A stretch of DNA of 64,000 nt from contig NC_088650.1 of NCBI RefSeq assembly GCF_964019385.1, positions 23,872,310 to 23,936,309 on the forward strand. Reading direction: 5' to 3'. The notes below the pieces were generated by a model. The model saw nothing but the letters and a program-made list of their open reading frames with translations, had not been told where the DNA came from and ran no database searches. This document shows, in pieces, positions 1 to 8,772 of this stretch; position 1 is the stretch's first letter, and each line of letters starts with the position of its first letter. Position numbers and translations under genes: made by a program. Source of the stretch: Sycon ciliatum (Eukaryota > Porifera > Calcarea > Leucosolenida > Sycettidae).

Positions 1-405
1 CATGAAATATCAATCGAGCTATCCTCGGCCATCCGCTTTTTCTTGTAATGAGAATTCAAACCTGTGAGACAGCTGAAGGGGACGTTATAACGAATTTGGT
101 CTACAAACGAATAATCTCTTATCCGGACTTGCATGTACGACTGCTAATGATTCATGGGATTTTGGATCGTTGTCTACTAATGAGGTTTGTCTTGCAACCG
201 ATGTCATACTAACGAGGGTAGGACTGTAAATTAAATGCTTGAAAGTTGAAACTTCGTTTTTCAGATGAATCAGACTGCAAATCAATAGCATAGCAAAGAC
301 CATAGCTATCCCAGGAACACTTGAGTAATGCCCTCTTTTACCTTTTTCTATGTTGTCCTCTTCAGTTTGAGCAGGTATGGATGTTTCCTAGTGCCTTCTA
401 GAATT
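1..405. other. No gene seen
   Basis: I see no supported coding region, RNA gene or clear repeat boundary here. Homology with the opposite Penelope-like copy begins at about 406. Confidence 0.4.
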
Positions 406-656
406 TCTAGGTATATCATTGGTCTTGTTCAGATCGTCCATTACGTTTGCAGCTGTTCAAACTTGTATTGTTGTTTATTATTTTATTGATTTATTTATTC
501 TACTTGCCTTTCCTATCTTCTTGTGTTTTAGCATTAGGCGATTTGATCGCAGGACGAGAGAGGAGCTGATGGACGATCTCTCCAATGTTCCTCTTGGTTC
601 GGAGCGGCGCCGAGTGCTGACGTTGGGACTTGGGTAAGGATGAGTGTTCCCTCATG

Positions 657-833
657 TTTACAAGTTATCCATTTTGTCCAACACTAACGGTTATATGCAG
701 AATACTGCTGAGTCAAAAATGTGCAACAATCAGCACAAAAACTGACTGATGAGATCATGACATTCAACGACCTGATGTTTAGCTGCATCACGTTTATACC
801 CGTTAGTGTTGGAAAAAACGGATAACTCGTAAA
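657..833. repeat. Small inverted-repeat (MITE-like) module inside the Penelope-like copy
   Basis: Arms of about 40 bp, imperfectly inverted, surround a core beginning GTGCAACAATCAGC. Each arm contains TTATCC and CCAACACTAACGG. The same module is present in the copy on the other side of the window, near 39000-39170. The core resembles the arms of the foldback element at 24396-24882, so they may belong to one family. Confidence 0.55.
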
Positions 834-1694
834 CTTATGGTCCTCTTTTTTAATTTTAATCCTTGGCTCTCCATCCGAGTTCCCTCATGTGTTGCTATTA
901 TTTTTATTTACTTATTTTTTTGCCCAGGGTCTACATTCTACATTTATTTTACTTAGACTAGGGTTAGCTGTCCGTTTACCAGTACTCATCCACACATATG
1001 TGCACATAGGGTCTACACAGAACTCTATCAGTAGGTATTTTTGTATAGGAGGTTGTCTATCCTCCGGGATAGCACTATATACTCCCATTCTGTGTGTTCT
1101 CTGGTAGCTATGTTCCTTGGAGACCATATGACTGTGCCAGTGTGGTGACCGAGGTGAGGTGTGTCTGCACTGGCATCGTCAACTTGCCTACTGCTACGTG
1201 CTCCCCAGTGCTCCATCTGTGCCCTGTACTTTATTTGGGGGGGGGGGCAATACCGGTACTTCAGGTGCAGGGGGCAAGGGGGATGGGGTGGGGGACATCA
1301 TGCCCCCAATGAACCTCTCCAGGCGTTGTTCTGGAGTAGACTAACCATAGGCGGAGTGTACACATGCAGCACATAGTTTGGGAATTAGAACGCGATCAGA
1401 CTCGGGCATATTCAAAGGCAGTCTATTGTGATAGTAGTCCTGGACGGATCTCACTATGATGATATAGGTCGTGCCCAGCATCACAATGCCCAACATTATA
1501 AATGACTGGGTTTTTTTCCTGAGGGGCTAGATGAACATGTGGCTAGACTGCCGATGGCAACCAACAGGCTCAAGGCTGTGTTGAGACTTCGTGTTTGCGA
1601 CCCGAGTCAATTGTTTACTCACCATGACTAGGCATCGCATTGGGCATCGTATGACCATTTTTTATGTCACTGTTCTTAGTCGCACCGGGGGCGC

Positions 1695-2613
1695 ATGCCC
1701 GTTTTCAGGAGACTTATCAAAACACACAAGCCCTGTGCCCTGAAGGTTAGGCCTATTGTTAGTCTGAATAGTCCTGGCTACTATCCCGCTAAGTTCATTG
1801 ACTTTCTACTTAACCTGTATGTACGTGAGGAAAGTACTGTTCTGGCCTGAACTACGGATTTCATCAACTTGGTAGAAGGTTTGCCTGTGCGGGACGATCA
1901 TTTATTTTTGAGTATAGATGTGACCAGCCTTTACACCAACATCCCCAACGAGCTCGGTCACGTGGCATTGTCGTGGTATATCACACACAGGTATACAAGG
2001 TGGATGCCCCCGGCCCTTCGTATACGGTTAACAACAGCAGTGACTTCCTTGATGTCAGTCATTCGGAAGACTAACGGGTTCGTGTACGATAACGATTTGT
2101 TTCCGCAGATCCAAGGGACTGCCATGGGTTCACCTGCAGCAGTGGTCTATGCCGACATTGTTATGCTGTATTTGGAGAATCGGTACATTTTGCCGATCTT
2201 AGAGGGGGAGGGTTTAGAGGTTCAGGTTTATAGACGCTTTATCAGTGACATTTTTGTTTCATTGCATGGTTACGAAGGTCAAGTTCAGCGCGCTTTAGAC
2301 AGGATTAATAAGTGTTCGGCCCTCGAGTTTGCGCATGAACTGGCACATGATTGCATTGATTTCCTGGACACCACAGTTTTCCGTAGTAAGGGATACATGG
2401 CTGTGAAGCCTCATTTCAAGGTCACCAATCGTTTCCTGTATCTGCTTGCCGGTAGTAACCACCCCCGTAGTATGGGTAAAGGTGTGATCACTGGGGAGTT
2501 GATCCGTATCCGTCGGTCTTCGACCCTTGACCACCACTACGAAGCTGCTGCCGAGCAGGCGAAGCAGACTTTCCGGGCCCGTGTATACAAGAGCTCCATC
2601 TTTCATCTTTCAG
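1695..2613 (+). pseudogene. Penelope-like reverse transcriptase, inactivated
   Basis: The reading frame starts MPVFRRLIKTHKP and runs through fingers and palm motifs of a Penelope-like RT. An in-frame TGA lies at 1848-1850. The box that is usually YIDD reads FISDIF (about 2240-2255), so the first catalytic aspartate is lost. The motif GTAMGSP is intact. Past about 2613 the frame stays open to 2735, but similarity to the sister copy stops. This copy cannot encode an active RT by itself. Confidence 0.7.
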
Positions 2614-2790
2614 ACGGTACACCAGGCATGCAAGGCCGGCACAGCTGGGGTGGCTGGGGCGGCCTCAGCCGCCCCACTTTTTTGGCCGTTTTTTTTGTTC
2701 TTGTTTTTTTAGCACACTGCAACAAAGCGCGATGATCGCAGCTCAGCTCAAACGTGGCAAATAATGAAGAATCCTTGTGTATCAAGGTCA

Positions 2791-2824
<34 letters not shown>

Positions 2825-2936
2825 CTGTGTGTGCCTGTGTGTTTGTGTGTGTGTGTGTGTGTGTGCCTGTGTGTGTACGTGCCTGTGTGTGTACGTGCCT
2901 GTGTGTGTACGTGCCTGTGTGTGTACGTGCCTGTGA
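2791..2936. repeat. TG microsatellite grading into a 16-bp minisatellite
   Basis: A (TG)n tract passes into tandem CCTGTGTGTGTACGTG units. It ends about 10 bp before the 3' splice site of the next host exon. Open frames across it are repeat artefacts. Confidence 0.9.
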
Positions 2937-2945
2937 CGTGTACAG

Positions 2946-3107
2946 CACCACTAGCTAAACCGACCAACGGCTACTCCCAGGGCACAAACTATTCTGCTGG
3001 AGGCAGCGTCGTCTTCGGCTGAAATTCCGGATACAACCTGCAGGGAAGCATTGTGCGCATCTGCCAGATTGACGGTTCCTGGAGTGGGGCAGCTGCCTCG
3101 TGTAATC
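2946..3107 (+). pseudogene. Host gene exon: sushi/CCP domain carrying an in-frame TGA
   Basis: The exon lies between a 3' splice site (TGTACAG at 2939-2945) and a 5' splice site (GTAAGT at 3108). It is 162 bp and phase 1-1. The conceptual product has the sushi pattern: proline-rich start, NGYSQG, SGYNLQGS, then C, GSWSG and C. A TGA at 3020-3022 sits exactly where the second conserved cysteine of the first half is expected. It is one base from a Cys codon. Because the exon is symmetric it can be skipped without a frameshift. It may be a broken exon, an allele or a sequencing error. It appears to belong to the same plus-strand gene as 4181-4330 and 23632-23808. Confidence 0.7.
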
Positions 3108-4180
3108 GTAAGTTGAATTTCAAGAGAGCCAATATATCCCTCTTGTGTAGAGAAGCTTCAGGCTTGTAGGAAGGCAGATTCTGGTGGCGTTGATCTTTCC
3201 TATTTACAGAGCATGTAATAGTCTGGGTGTCACCTGCCACTTTTCATCATCACAAATGATGATCGTGCTTATCACAGGACCCAGGACCAGTCGGGCATCT
3301 CAGGCTGAGTCCTTAGGATATATGTTATACTTGTAGGTGTATGGTTAGGGTGTTTCACCGGGTAGAGGCGACGGTTTCAAATAGGACACAGGTTGCAAAC
3401 CGGAACGGACTCAATATTCACTTTCTCTCTTGGTATTTTGATTAGAAAACATATGTCACAGTGAGACTACGATGTGTTATACTCCGAGCCAAAATTTCAT
3501 GGCTCTGCGATGACCAGACGCACCATACCAAGCAGGTGAGTTTTTGACGTGTTGCTTCGCACTGCGACTTGAGTTTTACAACTTTCGAAAAATCAACTTC
3601 TTGTCGCAGGTAAACAGCGGCTTGCCTCTCGCCAATAAAGCACCGCATACCAATCAAAACTAATGGAAGCACACACAAGGCTTATTGTTACTCTGTACTG
3701 GCCGTCGTGGAGCGATAGCAATTACCTAATTTCAGACCCAGAGTGAATTTGACGTGCACTCTAAAACGTGTCCGGTTTGGAGCCACCTCTGATTTGAACT
3801 TTTTTTAAGCGAAAAATTGGGCAACTTGGAGGCAATGGGTCAACACAAAGGAGTGGCTCAGTTCGATTGACTCTGGCCCCAGAGCAAACTTCAACATGCC
3901 AGTTTCCTTCCACAAACATATTTCGAGTGAAAAATCAACGCTGATGATCGGTTTGGGTCTATACAAATTTGGCTGTCAAGGCGTTCCGGTATCGAACCGT
4001 CTACTCTACCAGAACACTGAGTTGTTGGCATAAGCCGGTAACTTTTGTCCAGCCTGTTTTAGGCTACCACCTCCTCCAAATATGCTAATATCTCTTGACT
4101 GTACAAAAGATGTGCCGAGCAGACACTTTCTTCATCTCTTGACTGCTTTGTGTGTTGTGTGTGTGGGTACGTGTATCCAG
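3108..4180 (+). other. Host intron
   Basis: This is the interval between the sushi and LDLa exons. No coding signal is seen. Weak tRNA box-like stretches occur near 3353-3386 (plus) and 3983-4018 (minus), but they are too diverged to call a SINE. Confidence 0.5.
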
Positions 4181-4330
4181 CCATTCAACTGCAGTGCCAG
4201 TCTGGCTACCTGCCCTGCCTGCGTTCCAGTGGCTGTATCCTGCCATCACAGCGCTGCGACGGTGTTTGGTACGACTGTGCTGATGGCTCTGATGCACAGT
4301 ACTTCCCAGGCAAGGTCACACCAGCTCCAG
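4181..4330 (+). CDS. Host gene exon: LDL-receptor class A domain
   Basis: A 150-bp phase 1-1 exon lies between a 3' splice site (TATCCAG ending at 4180) and a 5' splice site (GTAAGC at 4331). Its product shows the LDLa cysteine pattern ending CDGVWYDCADGSDA, which matches the calcium-binding C-D-G-x-x-D-C-x-D-G-S-D core. Such modules bind ligands on the cell surface or in secreted proteins. The next convincing exon is the sushi exon at 23632, so the Polinton interrupts this gene's intron. The 5' and 3' ends of the gene are not identified. Confidence 0.8.
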
Positions 4331-4362
4331 GTAAGCACCAGCAGCAGCACTGATAGTAGTAC

Positions 4363-4368
4363 CATGAC
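4363..4368. repeat. Target-site duplication, left copy (CATGAC)
   Basis: These six bases immediately precede the left TIR and are identical to 21720-21725. A 6-bp duplication is the Polinton hallmark. Confidence 0.95.
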
Positions 4369-4616
4369 AGTAGGAAGTAACGAGCGGGTTCTGGGCCAGG
4401 GGGCGCCCGGGTCCCAAAAAATGGGGTATTATTGAAAAATGGGGTACTAATAGTACCCCATTTTTGCGGTGAAAATTATTTTTGGCCCGGTTTTTTTGCG
4501 GATAAAAATATGTGCCAGGGGGTGCCCCTACCTCAAAAAAAAGGGGGTATTATTGAAAATATGTATTGGGGTGTTATGCTCTACCCTAAACAATAAGGTA
4601 ATATGGTGTCATGATT
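4369..4616 (+). repeat. Polinton left terminal inverted repeat
   Basis: This 248-bp repeat pairs with 21473-21719. The outer end begins AGTAGGAAGTAACGAGCGGG. It contains a perfect hairpin: arms 4435-4448 and 4452-4465 with a 3-base centre. An eight-A run here is seven in the right copy. Terminal repeats of protein-primed replicons hold the replication origin; that role is inferred here. Confidence 0.97.
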
Positions 4617-4623
4617 ATGTAAG

Positions 4624-4630
4624 TATAAAA
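4624..4630 (+). promoter_or_regulatory. TATA box for the zinc-ribbon gene
   Basis: TATAAAA lies 8 bp inside the left TIR. A start site 25-30 bp downstream (about 4650-4655) would exclude the ATG at 4644 and favour the ATG at 4686. Confidence 0.65.
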
Positions 4631-4685
4631 GGTGTGTTCTTGAATGATGATCCAGTCAGTTTCAAGTTGTTGTGGTGCAGTGAAA

Positions 4686-5456
4686 ATGGATTCTGAATTT
4701 GAGATCCTGTATGCTTATGTTCGTTCAAAGAAGCAATGTGCGCTGGAGGAAAAGAAGAAGAAGAAGAAGAAGGAGATAGAGGAAAGTGAAGAAGTGTGTT
4801 ATCATCGTGAAGAACAAGTTGAGCATGCTGGTCATAGAGTTTGTTCTCAGTGTGGATTGGTAATGGCGGACATTTACATGCCCGAGGTAAAGTGGAGAGA
4901 GCGTTGTACTAGCATAAAGACCTACACGGATTCCGATCGCATTCAAGGTGTGAATCGTCATCTTGTACATTTTCTCAACAAGATCGACTTCACTTTACCG
5001 CATGCACAGTTTCACCCTGTTCAAGAGGCACTGCAAGCAATGAAGAAGTCCAGCAGCTATAAAAGCATGAACTATGCAATAGCATTATCGTGTATACTTC
5101 ATGAGGATCATGATGCAGTGCGCACACTGCGTTCTTCTTTACCGCGCAGTAATGTATCATGGTTGAGAAGCAGCCGCATTACACAACCTCTTCCATCATG
5201 TTTTCCACTGATGTTTCTTCTACATCTCATGGAACACATCAAGGGTCCTCTGTCCGCTAGACAGCTGAACACTCTGAAAGTTAATTTGTCCTTGATGTCA
5301 CCTGCAGACCTGTCCATGATGCATCTTCTAATAGATGCCTATTGTTGGCATGACTACAGTCTGGATTATTTAGTAGATCACGTGACCTCTCTACCACCTG
5401 ATCTTGCCAACATACTCTATCAATTTACCAAGACTGCAGTACGTCATCAACGTTAG
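4686..5456 (+). CDS. TFIIB-like zinc-ribbon protein of the Polinton
   Basis: A 256-aa protein. After an acidic start (MDSEFEILYAYV) and a lysine run, residues around 37-61 carry a zinc-ribbon pattern: CYH, then H, then CSQCG. This arrangement resembles the N-terminal ribbon of TFIIB-type factors, which recruit RNA polymerase. The C-terminal 170 residues are helical-looking without a motif I recognise; cyclin-like TFIIB repeats are possible but unproven. The ATG at 4686 is preferred because the upstream ATG at 4644 lies less than 20 bp from the TATA box. If the TFIIB reading is right, the product would help transcribe the element's own genes. A DNA-binding protein of another class is the main alternative. 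Confidence 0.6.
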   Translation: MDSEFEILYAYVRSKKQCALEEKKKKKKKEIEESEEVCYHREEQVEHAGHRVCSQCGLVMADIYMPEVKWRERCTSIKTYTDSDRIQGVNRHLVHFLNKIDFTLPHAQFHPVQEALQAMKKSSSYKSMNYAIALSCILHEDHDAVRTLRSSLPRSNVSWLRSSRITQPLPSCFPLMFLLHLMEHIKGPLSARQLNTLKVNLSLMSPADLSMMHLLIDAYCWHDYSLDYLVDHVTSLPPDLANILYQFTKTAVRHQR

Positions 5457-5483
5457 CAATGCGTTGGAGATTTACACTCTCGG

Positions 5484-5537
5484 GAACCTGTTCTGAGACA
5501 TGGTCGAGACACGTTCAGTCATGACCGAGACATGTTC
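5484..5537 (+). promoter_or_regulatory. Cluster of four p53-family-like half-sites
   Basis: Four decamers fit RRRCWWGYYY closely: GAACCTGTTC (5484), AGACATGGTC (5496), AGACACGTTC (5507) and AGACATGTTC (5528). The last is a perfect match; the others have one mismatch. They lie just after the first gene and upstream of the next promoter. Binding is unproven. Confidence 0.35.
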
Positions 5538-5575
5538 CGACAGGTCAAGTGCAAGTCGTGCTGTGATTGGTTAAA

Positions 5576-5700
5576 TCTTATCATCTGCTCACCGTGTCCT
5601 CTGATTGGTTGATTCTTGAACAATTTCACCGTGTTCTCCAAGGTCGTCACCTCCCATAGGATGTTATTTCAAACTCGGCGGCGGTCAAAAGGGTATATAT
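5576..5700 (+). promoter_or_regulatory. Promoter of the 284-aa gene: inverted CCAAT boxes, 26-bp module, TATA
   Basis: ATTGG occurs at 5576-5580 and 5604-5608. A 26-bp module (5627-5652, starting CACCGTGTTCTCC) is identical to 21024-21049. TATATAT lies at 5694-5700. In both places the module ends 42 bp before the TATA box, which argues that it is a real promoter part. Confidence 0.65.
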
Positions 5701-5756
5701 GTGCAAGCACAGTCCTCCATTCACTCACAACTGCCTTTGTTGTTTCGTTGCTCAAG

Positions 5757-5795
<39 letters not shown>

Positions 5796-5827
5796 TGGAT
5801 CTCTCTGGATCTCTCGTGAGTGATATC

Positions 5828-6682
5828 ATGATGGCCACTGATGCTGTTGTTGCTGGTGAAGATGTTGTGGACTGTTTGGGTATTGACCCGTTCGCTATCA
5901 AGACGATAAAGAAACCCGGTCTCTACAAGCGACGTGCTAGCCGTAATCCGAATCTGGAGCCTCTGCCTAAGATCAAGATGCCATCTCCTCGTCCTACCAT
6001 ACTACCAGGTGTCGCCACCATTATTACGGATGGGGCAGCAGAGTGTGTTCAAGCAATGTACAGCAAGACCGCCCACGACTATCATGTTGCTCCTGGCACC
6101 GATTTCTACTATACGCGCGGTGATTTACCGGGCATGCTTGTCAATGGCACGGTATGTGAAGGACGCTTTGGTCAACTTAAGCTGTACGTCCAGGCTTCAC
6201 AAGACGATCTCATTCAATTCTTCCTGAAGACCTCAACACCTTTGAGACGTGCCGTGAGATCTCCACATATCAACAGGATACGGAGTAACATCTTCCCTGC
6301 AATGTACCAAGGGAAGAGTGTGACTGCTTTGTATCTCAAGCCAACCAAGGGTGTGCCCAACTTCCCGATGAACGAAGAGTGTCAGCTCTATCTGCATCTT
6401 TCCACTATATCTTTCAACAGGGAGAAGTGCGAATTCAAGGCATGGCTTTCGGCAATCCCCCTGATGTTTGTAGACTCACGGCTTTGTGAAAGGGATCACG
6501 ACACCGTGCAAGACCTTCCCGAGGCTGAATTGACTCGACTGGTGATTGCATTCCTCAAGAAGTGGAGCACTGCTGACAACGTGACTGCTGACATTGCGTT
6601 TGACACAACGGTGGCGGCGGCAGCGTCTCTCCCTGACACCCTACCGGACAATTCACTGGACTTGAATCTGCTAAATGCTTAG
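5828..6682 (+). CDS. Polinton protein of unknown function (284 aa)
   Basis: I do not recognise this family. The frame is open from 5699, but that ATG overlaps the TATA box, so the tandem ATGs at 5828 and 5831 are the realistic starts. The leader contains a (CT)n tract at about 5760-5792. The product has a short basic segment near residues 27-40 (KKPGLYKRRASRN), no signal peptide and no membrane segment. The middle is rich in aromatic and beta-forming residues. The C-terminus is acidic and alanine-rich. It lies between the zinc-ribbon gene and the fibre gene and has its own TATA promoter. A structural or DNA-binding role is possible, but I would not choose. Confidence 0.75.
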   Translation: MMATDAVVAGEDVVDCLGIDPFAIKTIKKPGLYKRRASRNPNLEPLPKIKMPSPRPTILPGVATIITDGAAECVQAMYSKTAHDYHVAPGTDFYYTRGDLPGMLVNGTVCEGRFGQLKLYVQASQDDLIQFFLKTSTPLRRAVRSPHINRIRSNIFPAMYQGKSVTALYLKPTKGVPNFPMNEECQLYLHLSTISFNREKCEFKAWLSAIPLMFVDSRLCERDHDTVQDLPEAELTRLVIAFLKKWSTADNVTADIAFDTTVAAAASLPDTLPDNSLDLNLLNA

Positions 6683-6893
6683 TCTATCTTACCACATTGA
6701 TTGATCAGAAAGACTTTATATCCTAACCCTTTTTTTTTTCATGCTCTCTTGCTCTCTCTCTCTCTCTTGCTAACATATCATCGCTTCATTAGATTACCAC
6801 TAGCACACATGAGTATCATAATGATTTATTTGAGAAAGAAAATATTTCCTATCATAATTAGAACAGTGTGTGTGTGTGTGTGTGTGTGTGAAG

Positions 6894-8663
6894 ATGGCGT
6901 ACTGGGCTACGCATTTCCATAGGAGTGATGGGGAGGAGACTTCCCTCAAGCACATGCAAAGCATGCAGAATGATATTACCGAAATACAATCAGTTGTGGG
7001 GAACGATGACACCGAAAACACCTTGGTTCATGATGTGGAGAAACTGAAGGAGGAGAAAGCCGATGAGAGCAAAGTGGAAGATGTGGAAAACAGATCTACG
7101 CGCTACACAGATCAAGCCATAGCAGCTGATGAGCTGCACGTGAAAACAGATGGATCCGTGTCCATGGATGCTAACCTCAACATGAACGAGCATTCCATCT
7201 GTAATTTGGCGTACGATGATAGTTCTTTGACATGTGCTGTCCCTGCCGGTTGGGTCAAGAATGAAATCCAACAAGCATCATCGAGATTGCAAACTGGTAT
7301 GGACACTGTGCGCAAGATGAAAGGACCTCGTGGTGATCGGGGATTGGGATGGCTTAGCGGAGGTGGCATGCCACTGAACTCTGTAGGGAGAAATGGTGAC
7401 TTCTATCTCGATGCAACCACGCTCATCGTGTACAAGAAATTCAGCTCGAAATGGAAGGCGTTTGGTCGGCTTCATGGATCAAGAGGTGAAGCTGGTCCAC
7501 GTGGAGAACGTGGATTGATCGGTCCTGAAGGTGAGACTGGACCTAGAGGAGCTGATGGGCAAGGTGGTGAACGCGGTCAAAAAGGTGATCAAGGAATACC
7601 TGGTCCAGAAGGTCCCAGAGGTGAAGTTGGACCACGTGGAGAACGTGGATTGGTCGGGCCTGAAGGTGAGATTGGACCTAGAGGAGAAGATGGGCAAGAC
7701 GGCCCACAAGGTGAACGTGGTGTGCAAGGTGATCAAGGAACCACAGGTCCCATGGGTCCCCAAGGAACCATCGGTCCAACCGGTCCTCCAGGAAACAGAG
7801 GTCCCGTGGGTCTCCAAGGAATCATCGGCCCCATAGGTCCTCAAGGAACCAGAGGCCCCATGGGTCCGCAATCAAATCAGAACCTATCCGATCCGTTTCA
7901 TCTACTACCTCTCATTCGGAGAAACGCCTACCTCTACATATACTCTAATCCTAGCAGATTTGAATCCGTCACCAGGGTGAGCAGAAACAGATACAGAGGG
8001 ATAAATCTCGTTGACATGAAGGACAAGAGAATCAACGTGAACAGCATCGACATGTTCCGAGACGATCACTTCTACCTCAACATTACACAACCCAGCGAAG
8101 TTTCCATTAGAGAACGATTCGTCAATCTGTTTCACGACAACATGTCTTTTGCAATGTTCCAAGTAATTCAAGTGGACGCACCTGACCCTAGAAACATGGC
8201 ATTGAAGGCATTCGATATCGATACTGTCGGAAATTTCAGCTTGGATAGTTTGTACGTGTTGTTCACTGCCACCCACATAAGCGGCAACTACTTCACGCGT
8301 CCCGGCCATTCATCATTCAACATACCCGTTTCGTCTGTAGTCAGCCAATTATCGGCGGCTTTGGATAAACCTGTGTCGAGTATGACGGATCTCTTGGGTA
8401 CAAAGTGTGTCATAAGTTACGCTCGGAATTCAGAAGGCCTATTCACTCTATACGTAAACTCCATTTTGATACATTCCAACTTAGACACTGTCCCATTTTC
8501 CAGGACCAATGGAATCGAAGATTGCAATTATAGCATTGGTGGTACTCAATTCTTCAACGGCACTTCATCAAAGTTGTTCTGTCATTTGCACTTTGCAGAG
8601 AGTTTATCTTCTCATACAATCCAGCGCATCCACACAGAACTCATGGCACACTACGATATATGA
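6894..8663 (+). CDS. Collagen-like fibre/spike protein with lectin-like tip
   Basis: A 589-aa protein starting at AAGATGG, just after a (TG)n tract. Residues 1-80 look coiled. Residues about 85-110 (DGSVSMDANLNMNEHSICN) resemble the repeat seen near the base of phage and virus tail fibres. A Gly-X-Y run of 44 uninterrupted triplets occupies residues 195-326 (7476-7871). The last 260 residues form a globular domain whose end (LFTLYVNSILI, then YSIGGTQFF) resembles laminin-G/concanavalin-type lectin folds. The order base, collagen shaft, lectin head suggests a trimeric host-binding fibre on the particle. Family knowledge: collagen-like proteins occur in large DNA viruses. The receptor role is inferred. 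Confidence 0.8.
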   Translation: MAYWATHFHRSDGEETSLKHMQSMQNDITEIQSVVGNDDTENTLVHDVEKLKEEKADESKVEDVENRSTRYTDQAIAADELHVKTDGSVSMDANLNMNEHSICNLAYDDSSLTCAVPAGWVKNEIQQASSRLQTGMDTVRKMKGPRGDRGLGWLSGGGMPLNSVGRNGDFYLDATTLIVYKKFSSKWKAFGRLHGSRGEAGPRGERGLIGPEGETGPRGADGQGGERGQKGDQGIPGPEGPRGEVGPRGERGLVGPEGEIGPRGEDGQDGPQGERGVQGDQGTTGPMGPQGTIGPTGPPGNRGPVGLQGIIGPIGPQGTRGPMGPQSNQNLSDPFHLLPLIRRNAYLYIYSNPSRFESVTRVSRNRYRGINLVDMKDKRINVNSIDMFRDDHFYLNITQPSEVSIRERFVNLFHDNMSFAMFQVIQVDAPDPRNMALKAFDIDTVGNFSLDSLYVLFTATHISGNYFTRPGHSSFNIPVSSVVSQLSAALDKPVSSMTDLLGTKCVISYARNSEGLFTLYVNSILIHSNLDTVPFSRTNGIEDCNYSIGGTQFFNGTSSKLFCHLHFAESLSSHTIQRIHTELMAHYDI

Positions 8664-8732
8664 AAGTGCTACTTTGATTGTACATAATATATAGCACACA
8701 GGCTACACTACATTCTTGAGATGAAAATGAAA

Positions 8733-8738
8733 AATAAA
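8733..8738 (+). terminator. Poly(A) signal of the fibre gene
   Basis: AATAAA lies 70 bp after the fibre stop codon and before the penton start. A TATATAG at 8689-8695 could serve the next gene. Confidence 0.6.
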
Positions 8739-8772
8739 ACCTATCTATAGTGAGTGTCATCACAACACCAGA

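Larger units (their letters stand above)
406..2613 (+). mobile_element. Penelope-like retroelement, degenerate copy 1
   Basis: This stretch is highly similar to the reverse complement of 37162-39417, and both edges of similarity are sharp. The 3' half encodes a reverse transcriptase whose motifs fit Penelope-like elements (LSIDVTSLYTNIP, then QGTAMGSP). No GIY-YIG endonuclease is visible downstream. Both copies share a 5' part with a small inverted-repeat module at 657-833. The boundaries are the edges of visible similarity, not proven element ends. Confidence 0.65.

Noticed and set aside
3020-3022. TGA read as selenocysteine replacing a sushi cysteine
   Set aside because: Sushi cysteines are structural disulfides, no SECIS element was evident, and a simple nonsense change explains it.
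2748-3022. Frames through the TG repeat
   Set aside because: Repeat artefact; only the part after 2946 is exon-like.
3353-4018. Pair of tRNA-derived SINEs in the host intron
   Set aside because: Box A and B matches are partial and the two stretches are too diverged to align with confidence.
4644-4685. Upstream start for the zinc-ribbon gene
   Set aside because: It lies under 20 bp from the TATA box, ahead of the likely transcription start.
5699-5827. N-terminal extension of the 284-aa protein
   Set aside because: Its ATG overlaps the TATA box and the stretch encodes a CT-repeat product.
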